DNA from: Alphaproteobacteria bacterium
GTDB taxonomy: Bacteria > Pseudomonadota > Alphaproteobacteria > Sphingomonadales > Sphingomonadaceae
DNA: 37,110 bases
NCBI GenBank assembly: GCA_030431875.1
Contig: JAUIIG010000027.1
Location: 1-37,110, forward strand
Direction: 5' to 3'
Shown piece by piece: positions 27,563 to 36,200 of this stretch (positions within the stretch are counted from its first letter, which is position 1; each line of letters starts with the position of its first letter). The translations under genes and the position numbers were made by a program. The notes below the pieces were generated by a model. It searched no databases and was not told the DNA's origin. It saw only the letters and a list, made by a program, of their open reading frames with translations.

Positions 27563-28992
27563 TGCTGCCCGCTGCTTCAGACGACCCTGCCGTGGTGAAT
27601 GCCACTGCGGTGGTGCGCGACAAGGTGGCGGGCATCAAAGACCGGCTGTGGCAGCTTGAACTGGCAGCGCTGGCGGCGAGTGATCCGGCGGCACCGGCTG
27701 TGCGGCGCAATCCGCTGGCCAATGCACTTGCGCAGCTGGCGGCTTCGGCGCTGGCGCTGGGCGCCTTGCTGGTGGTGCTGTTCCGTTTTGGCGGCACGCC
27801 ACCAGCGCGCGCGGCGAAGGCCTTGCAGGGCGCGCCGCTGGTGATCGCCCTCCACGCAGAGGATACGACCCGGACGCGCCATTTGCGTGGGGCCTTGTCT
27901 CGCTATTGCCATGGCGAGCAGACCGAGGCTCCGCCCGTGCTGCTGCTTGGTCGGCCTTCGTCGCCGGTCGCTGCTGCCACTGCCAGCCTCGATCCGCAGG
28001 GGCAGTTGGCAGGCCTGCCGATGTTTCGCCCGCTATCGCTGGGCAGCTGGCTCAGTGGTTTAGGTCCGGCCATGCGCTTGTTGCTGCGCGGGATCGGGGC
28101 GACCCGCGCCTTTGCCGGCCCGCTGCCATTTCGCGAGCGCGTGGCGATCAACTACCGCATGGCGCAGGGCGCCGCTCATGCTCGTTGGTGGCAGCGCGCT
28201 GCAAGGGAAGCAGGCACGGCAAAAGTGGTGTTCGGCCACACCGGTACGGCTGACACCAGCCAGCTTGAACAGGCCATGCAACTGGGTGGCGCGGTCACCG
28301 TCCACGCGGTGCACGGCGTCAACAACGGCTGGCCCTTTGCGGGGATTTCGGACCTGGCCCTGTTCCCCAGCGGCGCGGACGCACGGCTGGGGGAGAACTT
28401 GCCCGCATACGGTCGCTGCCTGCACCTGCCGCTGTCGCGTCCTGCCGTCTCGGCCGGCAATGGCGACTGGGCTGTGCTGACCTCCTACACGCACCTGGGG
28501 AACCCGGCCTTCGCCACGCTTGGTTCGCGGCCCGATTGCGAGCTTGTCCGATGGATGAGCGACGCTGCCAAGGCGTGCGGACAGGACCCGGCACGCGTCT
28601 TTTGGCGTCCCCATCCGCAAATTGCGCTGGTCCCGGCGCAAGAGCGCGAGCGGCTGGAGCAAGCCATTGCCGATGCCGGATTCACTCGCTGGCCCGATGA
28701 CTTGCCATACGAGGCGCTGGGTGACTTCTCGGCAGTTGTGACGACACCGTCTACGGTGCTTGTCGATGCCTTGCGATTGGGCCAACCGGCCATCGTCGCC
28801 AGCACCACGCCGCTCCAGCGCGACCTGCTCTACGCCGTGCATCCCCTGCTGGTCGAGGATGGCGAGGAACTGGCTGCTGCCCTTGCCCGCGTAAGCGATC
28901 CGGCCAGTCGCGAGCAAGCCTTCGTCAAGGCATGGGGTGTGATCGAACCAGGCGACCGGCTCGACGTCGAGCAACTGCTTTCGGCAATCTAG
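27562..28992 (+). CDS. Capsule-type polysaccharide transferase-like protein
   Basis: 476 residues. The ATG at 27562 overlaps the previous stop (TGATG); a GTG three bases earlier is possible. A hydrophobic segment at about 54-77 (LAQLAASALALGALLVVLF) suggests a membrane association. The C-terminal half has RVFWRPHPQIALVP and VTTPSTVLVDALRLGQPAIV, the pattern of GT-B-like capsule transferases (KpsS/polysialyltransferase or CDP-glycerol-transferase relatives) where R and H contact the donor phosphate. The N-terminal half is not recognised. Converges with the acyltransferase gene with a 4-base overlap of stops (28989-28992). Confidence 0.75.
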   Translation: MLPAASDDPAVVNATAVVRDKVAGIKDRLWQLELAALAASDPAAPAVRRNPLANALAQLAASALALGALLVVLFRFGGTPPARAAKALQGAPLVIALHAEDTTRTRHLRGALSRYCHGEQTEAPPVLLLGRPSSPVAAATASLDPQGQLAGLPMFRPLSLGSWLSGLGPAMRLLLRGIGATRAFAGPLPFRERVAINYRMAQGAAHARWWQRAAREAGTAKVVFGHTGTADTSQLEQAMQLGGAVTVHAVHGVNNGWPFAGISDLALFPSGADARLGENLPAYGRCLHLPLSRPAVSAGNGDWAVLTSYTHLGNPAFATLGSRPDCELVRWMSDAAKACGQDPARVFWRPHPQIALVPAQERERLEQAIADAGFTRWPDDLPYEALGDFSAVVTTPSTVLVDALRLGQPAIVASTTPLQRDLLYAVHPLLVEDGEELAAALARVSDPASREQAFVKAWGVIEPGDRLDVEQLLSAI

Positions 28993-30056
28993 GGAACCAG
29001 CGACGGCCCTGTCGCACGGCCTTGCGACCCCAGCCGGATCAGCGGCTGCTCGAAGAGTCGCCACGACACCAGCCCGGCGCCATAGGTAATCGCGGAAGCG
29101 ATCAGGAAGGCGGGCCAGAAGCCAAGTCCCAGCGCCAGCGCCCCGTCGGCCAGCAGCACCGCTTCGATGACGAAGAGGTGGAACAGGTACATGAAATAGG
29201 ACACCAGTCCGACACTGGCGAAAAAGCCGAGGAGCCGGTTTTCGCTCGGCTCCATCCGCGCAAGGGCGGCGACCCACAGCGCGGCGAACAGGCCGAAAAT
29301 GGCATAGCCGACGGTGGCGATGAAAGGCGGATACCAGGTGGCAAAGCGAAAGGCGATGATCGTGCCGATGGTCAGCAGGCCATAGACCAGCGCCGCCTTG
29401 CGGAACGCCAGCAGCCGGTCGAACCAGCCGATGGCCGCGAGTGCGCCCAGCGCGATGGCATCGATGCGCGCGGGCGGGAAGATGCCGATCATTCCTTCGT
29501 TCCAGTGCAGCCCCATGGCCAGCCAGAAGCGCAGCGGGATCGACAGCACGACCAGCGCCATCAGCACCTGCCCGAACCGTGGCCAGGATTTCCAGGCCAG
29601 CAGGCCCAGCAACACGTAGGCGCTCACCTCCACCGACAGCGACCAGGTGATGGTGTAGGGCACTGCCGCCTCGCCCTGCAGCGGTTGCAGGTAGCCGGTC
29701 AGGAACAGCAGCGGCTTCCAGATATTGGCGAGGTTCTGTCCGGCGTTGGTCAGGTAGTCCGCCACGGCGAAGGTAGCCACGGCCACGACGAAGATCGGCA
29801 CGATCCGGAACACGCGCTTGCGGAAGAACAGGGCGATGTCCCGCCGGTTCTTCTCCTTGGCGAGGATCGATCCGACGAGGAACCCGCTGAGCGCGAAGAA
29901 CAGGTCGACGCCCATCCAGCCGATCACGCGCAGGACCCGGCCAACCGGATCGCCTTCCAAAGGCGCGAAGCGGTAGGACGTGTGGTAGGCAATCACCAGC
30001 AGCACGCCCAAAGCGCGGATGGCATCGAGCCGGGCCAGCCGGTTCGCGGCGCTCAT
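28989..30056 (-). CDS. Acyltransferase family 3 (OafA/YrhL-type) membrane protein
   Basis: 355 residues with about ten membrane segments. The ATG at 30056 is favoured because MSAANRLARLDAIRALGVLL puts the family's N-terminal RLDxIRAL motif at the start, followed by the histidine in VIAYHTSYR and FFALSGFLVGSIL. These are hallmarks of acyltransferase-3 enzymes, which move acyl groups (often acetyl) onto extracytoplasmic polysaccharides. The start overlaps the stop of the EpsG-like gene upstream by 4 bases (30053-30056). Sugar target unknown. Confidence 0.9.
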   Translation of the reverse strand: MSAANRLARLDAIRALGVLLVIAYHTSYRFAPLEGDPVGRVLRVIGWMGVDLFFALSGFLVGSILAKEKNRRDIALFFRKRVFRIVPIFVVAVATFAVADYLTNAGQNLANIWKPLLFLTGYLQPLQGEAAVPYTITWSLSVEVSAYVLLGLLAWKSWPRFGQVLMALVVLSIPLRFWLAMGLHWNEGMIGIFPPARIDAIALGALAAIGWFDRLLAFRKAALVYGLLTIGTIIAFRFATWYPPFIATVGYAIFGLFAALWVAALARMEPSENRLLGFFASVGLVSYFMYLFHLFVIEAVLLADGALALGLGFWPAFLIASAITYGAGLVSWRLFEQPLIRLGSQGRATGPSLVP

Positions 30057-31129
30057 GGCAGGATACCGATTTCCAGGTTCCACGGTTCGACGAACAGGGC
30101 GTTCTGGTATGGCAGGTGGCCGAACGACGAGTTTGCGTATGTCAGCCAGATGACCATGATCGAAAACATCAGCCCGGCAATGGCGAGGCGCATAAGTCGC
30201 CGGAAGCGCGGCGTAACCACCGATGGCAGGGCGGCCCAAACCCACATCGAGACCGGGAACCAGTAGAGCGAGATACGTCCGGCTGCGGCGGAAGCAAAAA
30301 ACACCAGCGGCAAGGTGATCAAGGCCGCAAATGCCAGGTTTCGCAGCAGGGCTGTCGGGAAAAGGACATGTCGGTAGTTGGGGAACAGGAAGTAGAGCGA
30401 TGCCGGGATGGCGTTCATCGCCACGTGATAGATGGCCCCGCTCGACTGGGTCATTTCCGTTTGGCCAGCGCCATAGGACTGGTTGTAATAGTCACCATAG
30501 CCGCTCTGCTGGATGATATAGACCGCCGCCAGCGAGAAAATCGCGATGCCAACCAGTTTGACCATGCGCGGCAACCGCAGGTCGATCGCCACGAAGGCGA
30601 GGAAGATCAGCGCGCTCGCATGGAACCCGGCAATACCCACGATGAAGAGCGCCCGGACCGGGAGCCGCAACCGTTCCCAATGGGCTATGAGCAGCATGAT
30701 TAGCCCCCCAGCTACGGCTTGCCGGTTTGCGCTCATCGCCACCACGACAATGTACAGTGGCATGGCAGCCGCCAGTGCCATCCATGGCTCGGGCGTGCGC
30801 CGCGCGTAAGAAAAGACGCCAATCATCGCTATGGCGGTGGCAACAACGTTCACCGCGTACATGCCGCCACCGGTCCAGTTTCCGAATGCCAACAGCAGGG
30901 CGTAGAAGGGCTCGCTGACACTAAGCGCCTGCGACCAGTCCCGCGAGACGTTCACGGCATAGATCATCCGCAGGTAGTTGTTCCAGTCGATGCCCACGTG
31001 GTGTCGCAGCCCGACAAAGATCACGACCAGCAGAAACATTGCTATCCAGGGGAGGGGAGCTGGCCTGCTACGATTTCCCAAAGCTGCCGCACCGGCAAAA
31101 ATCCCGCCAAAAACAAGGAAAGGCCACAT
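30053..31129 (-). CDS. EpsG-like polysaccharide polymerase
   Basis: 358 residues with about ten to eleven hydrophobic segments, ATG at 31129; in-frame codons upstream would add a basic, non-hydrophobic stretch that does not look coding. FVGLRHHVGIDWNNYLRMIY near residue 40 and VVAMSANRQAVAGGLIML are the EpsG family patterns. EpsG-like proteins are thought to be Wzy-type polymerases or partners in exopolysaccharide assembly. It is co-transcribed with the acyltransferase gene and divergent from the hexapeptide acyltransferase. Confidence 0.83.
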   Translation of the reverse strand: MWPFLVFGGIFAGAAALGNRSRPAPLPWIAMFLLVVIFVGLRHHVGIDWNNYLRMIYAVNVSRDWSQALSVSEPFYALLLAFGNWTGGGMYAVNVVATAIAMIGVFSYARRTPEPWMALAAAMPLYIVVVAMSANRQAVAGGLIMLLIAHWERLRLPVRALFIVGIAGFHASALIFLAFVAIDLRLPRMVKLVGIAIFSLAAVYIIQQSGYGDYYNQSYGAGQTEMTQSSGAIYHVAMNAIPASLYFLFPNYRHVLFPTALLRNLAFAALITLPLVFFASAAAGRISLYWFPVSMWVWAALPSVVTPRFRRLMRLAIAGLMFSIMVIWLTYANSSFGHLPYQNALFVEPWNLEIGILP

Positions 31130-31294
31130 TCGACGTGTCGCTCCGATGCGTGGTTGTCTCGGCTGGAAAGTTTGCCTATCGGCCCAATGCCAGTAAAGAC
31201 GCCTGTGCGAAGCGCACCGCATTAACGAGGACTTGCGCGATGTCAAAGGCGCTGCTGTGAGGCTTGCCCAGGCTGGACCGGGAACAAGGGACCG
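31130..31294. promoter_or_regulatory. Divergent intergenic region in the polysaccharide cluster
   Basis: 165 bases between the divergent epsG-like and hexapeptide acyltransferase starts. It must serve both directions. I see no convincing promoter boxes or inverted repeats. The minus-strand frame of the epsG-like gene stays open across part of it. Confidence 0.4.
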
Positions 31295-32023
31295 ATGAAA
31301 ATCCGCCTCGTCTTAGCGCTGCTGCTGGTGCCGTTCCCCAGCTTCATCAAGAAAGCGGTCTATCGGCTGTTTTTCGGCTACCGCTTCGGTCGCGGGGTCA
31401 AGATCGGGCTCAGTGCGATTGTCGTAGGCAGCTGCACGATCGGTGCGCGTACGCGGATCGGCCATTTCAACATATTCTACCGCACCAAGGACCTGCGGAT
31501 CGGATCGGACGTGATCGTTGGCGTCGGCAATCGCATCCTTGGCGGCGATCTCGTCAACATTGGCGACCGCTGCCAGATCTTTCGTTTCAACGAGATCAAC
31601 TCGATCCTCGAGCCGCTGGCGCTGGATCACTTCGAGCCGGTGCTGGAAGTGGGTGCGGGTTCGGTGATCACCGTCAACCACAAGATCGACTTCACCGACC
31701 GGGTCGAGTTCGGCGAGAACGTGGTCTTTGCGGGGCGCAATTCGAACATCTGGACACACAACCGGCAGAAGGCGGGTCCAGTCTCGATCGGCCGCAACTG
31801 CTATGTCGGGGCCAATGTGCAATTCGTCGCCAACACCTCGGTGGGCGAGTATTGCGTGGTCGGGCTCGGCTCGGTCGTGACCAAGAAGATCGAAGGCGAC
31901 TGGTCGATCGTGGCCGGCATGCCGGCCAAGCTGGTCAAGCCGCTGGACGAGGACAGCAAGGTGCTGGTGACCTATCCCACGCGACCGGACCTCGAGCCGG
32001 TCGTGGAAGCGGCTGCGGACTAG
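31295..32023 (+). CDS. Hexapeptide-repeat (left-handed beta-helix) acyltransferase
   Basis: 242 residues. After a hydrophobic N-terminus (IRLVLALLLVPFPSFIKK) come imperfect hexapeptide turns: GLSAIVVGSCTIGARTRIGH, DLRIGSDVIVGVGNRI, VSIGRNCYVGANV and SVGEYCVVGLGSVVTKK, then IVAGMPAKLVKPL, the typical closing motif of WbbJ/serine-acetyltransferase-like enzymes. A catalytic histidine of the usual type may be in the NHKIDF or THNRQ segments. Likely acetylates a nucleotide sugar or polysaccharide. The next glycosyltransferase starts 2 bases after its stop. Confidence 0.88.
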   Translation: MKIRLVLALLLVPFPSFIKKAVYRLFFGYRFGRGVKIGLSAIVVGSCTIGARTRIGHFNIFYRTKDLRIGSDVIVGVGNRILGGDLVNIGDRCQIFRFNEINSILEPLALDHFEPVLEVGAGSVITVNHKIDFTDRVEFGENVVFAGRNSNIWTHNRQKAGPVSIGRNCYVGANVQFVANTSVGEYCVVGLGSVVTKKIEGDWSIVAGMPAKLVKPLDEDSKVLVTYPTRPDLEPVVEAAAD

Positions 32024-32025
32024 GA

Positions 32026-33138
32026 ATGAAGCTGCTGTTCGCCATCAAGGGGCTGGTCGTTTCCGGCGGCGGTGCCGAACGCGTGTTCGTGGACGTGGCC
32101 AATGCCCTGCGCGGACGCGGGCATGACGTGCACGTGGCGACCTTCGATCCTCCGGGCCAGCCCTTCTTCTACGCGCTCGATCCGGCAACGCCGGTCCATT
32201 CGCTGGCGCAGAGTAGGCCAGCGCAGCCGACGCGGCTGGCAGAGCTCCCTGGCATCATGCGCAAGACACGCAAGCTGGTGCTGCAGGAACGGCCTGACGC
32301 GGTAGTGGCCTTCATGCATTCGACCTTCGTGCCCGTCGGACTGGGCATGCTGGGCACCGGCGTGCCCTTTGTCGCCAGTGAGCACACCGATGGCATCCAT
32401 TACCGCACGCGCCGCTTGCAGCGGATCTTGCGCGATGCCGTCTTCGCCCGTTCGGCTGCCATCACCATCCCGTCCGAGGCTTCGCGCAGAGAGCAGCCCG
32501 TGCGGTGGCAGGAGCGGATGCATGCCATTCCCAATGCCATCGACTTCGATGCGCTGGGCGCACTCGCGACTGATCGCCAGCCTGAACCGCTGATCCTCTC
32601 GGTCGGGCGGCTGATGGCGGAGAAGGACTATCCCACCTTGATCCGCGCCTTCGCGCTGGTTGCTGGCGAATTTCCCGCATGGCGCCTGCGCATTGCCGGG
32701 GACGGCAACATGCGCCAGCAGGTCGAGGCCGAGGTCGAGCGCAGCGGCGTGAGCGAGCGGATCGAACTGCCCGGCTACGTGCGCGATATTCCTGCCGAAT
32801 ATGCCCGTGCCGCGATTTTCGCCTCCTCATCGATCTACGAATCCTTCGGGCTGGTGACGGCAGAGGCGCTTGCCGCGGGCTGTCCCGCCGTGGGGTTCGC
32901 CGATTGCATCGGCACGGCCCAGCTGATCGACCATGACACCAACGGCCTGCTGGTCGAGCCAGGTGAGGACAGGGTGCAGTCGCTCGCCACCGGATTGCGT
33001 AGGCTGATGGCCGATGCGGCCTTGCGCGAAAGGCTGGGCAATGCGGCCCCTGCGTCGGTAAGGGAATATTCCCTCCCCTCCATCACGGACAAATGGGAAA
33101 CCATGCTAGAGAACGTCTGCAAGAAAGGTCCTGCGTGA
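32026..33138 (+). CDS. Glycosyltransferase family 4
   Basis: 370 residues; the ATG at 32026 follows the upstream stop by two bases and begins with the expected KLLFAIKGLVVSGGGAERV (donor-acceptor loop of GT-B enzymes). The C-terminal domain carries LILSVGRLMAEKDYPTLIRA, LRIAGDGN, LPGYVRDIPAEYARAAIF and YESFGLVTAEALAAGCP, which is the EX7E motif of retaining GT4 transferases. Cytoplasmic or peripheral enzyme adding a sugar to a surface-polysaccharide precursor. The next start, GTG at 33135, overlaps its stop (GTGA). Confidence 0.94.
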   Translation: MKLLFAIKGLVVSGGGAERVFVDVANALRGRGHDVHVATFDPPGQPFFYALDPATPVHSLAQSRPAQPTRLAELPGIMRKTRKLVLQERPDAVVAFMHSTFVPVGLGMLGTGVPFVASEHTDGIHYRTRRLQRILRDAVFARSAAITIPSEASRREQPVRWQERMHAIPNAIDFDALGALATDRQPEPLILSVGRLMAEKDYPTLIRAFALVAGEFPAWRLRIAGDGNMRQQVEAEVERSGVSERIELPGYVRDIPAEYARAAIFASSSIYESFGLVTAEALAAGCPAVGFADCIGTAQLIDHDTNGLLVEPGEDRVQSLATGLRRLMADAALRERLGNAAPASVREYSLPSITDKWETMLENVCKKGPA

Positions 33139-33296
33139 GCCACTCCAGTTCCAACGTCGATCCGCGTACTGTCGATTCCTTCGGGCACGAATGGGCGAGC
33201 CACGACCAGTCAGGCCTGTCCGATGCGGAAAAGGCGCAGATCTTCACTGACTATTTCTCACAGTTCCCGTGGGACCGCCTGCCCGATGACGCGACC
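33135..33296 (+). pseudogene. SAM-dependent methyltransferase, N-terminal fragment only
   Basis: GTG at 33135 overlaps the glycosyltransferase stop, as expected for the next gene of the cluster. Residues 1-53 (VDPRTVDSFGHEWASHDQ, AEKAQIFTDYFSQFPWDRLP, DDA) match the start of class I methyltransferases common in sphingomonad polysaccharide clusters, where the next residues should be the SAM-binding GFDxGCGxGR loop. Instead the sequence changes to LHRAWARLYWDPN and the TPR protein. The fragment has no SAM site and cannot be active. It ends within a few bases of 33296. Confidence 0.72.
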
Positions 33297-36200
33297 TTGC
33301 ACCGGGCTTGGGCCCGTCTTTATTGGGATCCCAACCTCGTTCGGGACGGCTTGACACCTCCACCCGCCAAGACAGCCGCCGAAGAGGTGCTCTACGACGC
33401 TTTGGGCGCTCGGCGTTCGTCCTCGCCTCTGACGCTCATCCTCAAAATGGAAGAGTCTGCCCGGTACGGGCAGATCGACGGCTTAAACAAGGCCGCTGCT
33501 GCGTTCCGGAAAGGCGCGCCCAACAACATGGTTGGTGTGACCTACCACGCGTTGGCGCAGGCACTCTCTGTGGACTGCGGAATGGGGGTGTCGCCTGACG
33601 ACGCGGTGGACCGCACAGTCGCCTTGCGCATCCTCCGACGGGCTCCTGATCAACGAATTGTGACAGCCCTTGAGCAAGTCACAGCCTCCGATTCGCCTAC
33701 CGAGGCATGTGTCGCTGCCCTGGAGGTCGCCAACATTCTTGACGGTTCCCTCGGTCGGCCAGCGGAGGCCCTTGAGGTCTTGCAGCAGCTGCTCTCGCGG
33801 TTCGAAGGCATCATTACAGAGGAGACCGCGTTCTACGTAGCGCAAAACATGGCGCTCCGAATCGCTCTTGCCATTGACTCACCGGACGCGCTCTCTTTGG
33901 CCGATACGTGTTTGCAGGCCTCCACTGACACGGACAGGCAGGTCTACCTTGGCACCCTCTTGGCCGGTCAGCTCTTGGAGAAGGAGCCCCACAGGGCGGC
34001 CGAAGCAACAGAGCATCTGCGTGTTGTGTTGGACCTCAATCCAAGTTATCCACCCGCCCTTCGCCTGCTTGAGCGTTACGATGGGGTCAACGAACTCTCT
34101 GATCTTGTTGGGGATCGCCTCTTAGCAGATGCGCGGCGCAGCGGGGACATCCAACCTCTGATGCACGCGGCGCGTGAGGCCGTGGCGCGGAGTGGAGAGC
34201 TGGATGAGGCCTATCGCGTTCTTAAGGTCGCCTGTGAGCTTTGTGCCGAGCCCGAGCTTATCACGCCGGGGTCGCCAGTCTTCTTGATGGACGAGCTATG
34301 CGGCGACGAAAAGAGCTGGCTTCTACGCCTTGTTCAGGACGTCTGCCGGCAGCCGCTTGGCCGCGTGACTCGCACCGTTCTTGTGTCGTTGGCGCTTGCG
34401 TGCGTGCGCGCAGACCTTCGTGTCTACGATGAGGCGTTGAACCTGCGCGCGTGGTTCGGCCCTAACCCGGACGAGGTCGATTTTCCGCTGGTGGCGCATG
34501 TCGTGGCTTTTTTCTCTGCTTGGGAACCCAACTCCGCGTTGACCGTCTGGGACCGCCTTGTTGACGCCTTCCCCGAGGACTCGGAGGCACGGCAAACGGT
34601 TTTGGGTGAGCTCGCTCGCCTTTGTGAGTGGCGTCTAGGCAGAGACGACTTGGCGGTGCGGTACTACAACGCGTTGCTCGCCCTGGACTCGGGTGATGAG
34701 ACGGCTTGGCGCGGGCTTGAACGAGCGGCGATGCGGGCAGGTGATGTCGATCGGCTGCGGTCGGTGTACGCGCGGTGGCAAGAGCAGGTACCTGCTCCCG
34801 CCTTGAGGGACCATCTTGCGATGCGCGTCGCCGCGCTTGAACAAGACTTCCTCTGCCTTGAGCCAAGCCAAGAGGTCGCCGACCTCGGGTTGGAGGGTCT
34901 CTTTTCTGCGCTCGCTGGCGCCGCACGGGAACAGGACTGGTCGCGATGGATTCACCTCTCAAAACAGGCTCAGGCCAATCTGCAGCGGGCGGAGGAACAA
35001 GGGCTTCTCGCTGCTGAGCGGGCCCTTGTGGAGGAGCGCCAGGGGGCCGTGATTGACGCCGCGGCTTCGTTCCGCCAGGCGCTCGTCTATCGTCCCGAAG
35101 ACGAGGTCCTCAGAAGAGGGCTGCTCCGATGCCTGGCGCGCGCCGGCAAGTGGGAGGACGTCGCGGATGTGGTCAGGGATTACCTGAACGGGGCGACCGA
35201 GCCAGAGAACTGGTTGTGGGCGCTGTTACTGTGTGACATCACACGGGATTCTTTTGTCTTCGACGTCGCAAACACCTACCCGAAAGACACGTTCCCCGCT
35301 TGGATGGCGTTCCGCGTCGCCTCCATGCGTGGCGACACCCAAAATGCCGGCTACTGGGCCGAGCGTATCGTCAAGGCGTCCCCTCCAGCACTGGCTGAGG
35401 AGCTGACACCCCTTGTCGCAACGATTGCACAGGTCAGCGGCGCGGTGGATGTCTCGGCGAGCGATGGCGAACGAGAGTTGGTAGGCAGAGAGGCCTCGGC
35501 GCGTCATCAAGGCGATCTTGACGGGCTCGCCGCGCTTCACACCCGCCGCATTACCGAGGCCACAACCGAGCTTGAGCGTTCAGCGTACCTTGTTGGTCAG
35601 GCGAGAATTGCTCACCTCCAGGGGGATCTGGACCTAGCGAAGTCGGGGTACGACATTGCCTTGGACGATCGGCCGGGCTATGTGCCTGCGCTCAAGTCCC
35701 TCAAGCTCATCGCAGAGGCCGAAAACGACAGAGATAGGCTTTCAGAGCTTTGTGAGCGCGAGGGCAAACTTGTTGCCGACCGCTCCATCGCGGTCCACAA
35801 CTTCCTTACTTCAGGCGCGCTTAGGCGGCGCTATCTAGGCGACATCGACGGTGCCATCTTCGCCTACGAGACCGTGATGAAGATGGCACCAAACAACGCG
35901 CAGGCGTTTAACGCCCTCCGCGAGATCTACTCGATTCGCGGTGACAGCCACGCGCTTTATCATCTCCTCGCCAGGCGCGCGGAGGCGCTTGATGACGCCC
36001 TCGAAGCCAAAGAGCTGCTCTTGATGATGGGTGAGGTTGCCTTCATGCGTCTGCAGGACAAGGAGCTTGCCGCAAAATGTCACCAGCGTGTCTTGGAGCT
36101 TGATCCGGGGCATATCCAGTCGTGGCGTATCCTTGCAGAGATTCGCGAGGGCGCGGGCGATTGGACCGGGGCCGTGACCGCACTCCGGGGTGTAGTTGGT

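Noticed and set aside
28932-30266. Plus-strand frame opposite the acyltransferase-3 gene
   Set aside because: The translation is Gln/Arg/His/Asp-rich, an antisense image of membrane segments; the minus-strand gene has clear family motifs.
33326-33331. GGATCC (BamHI/Sau3AI) site as the exact chimera join
   Set aside because: The ten residues before it (LHRAWARLYW) do not fit the methyltransferase, whose SAM loop should begin at about 33297, so the change seems to precede the site. A restriction-fragment join at this place is therefore not favoured, but cannot be excluded.
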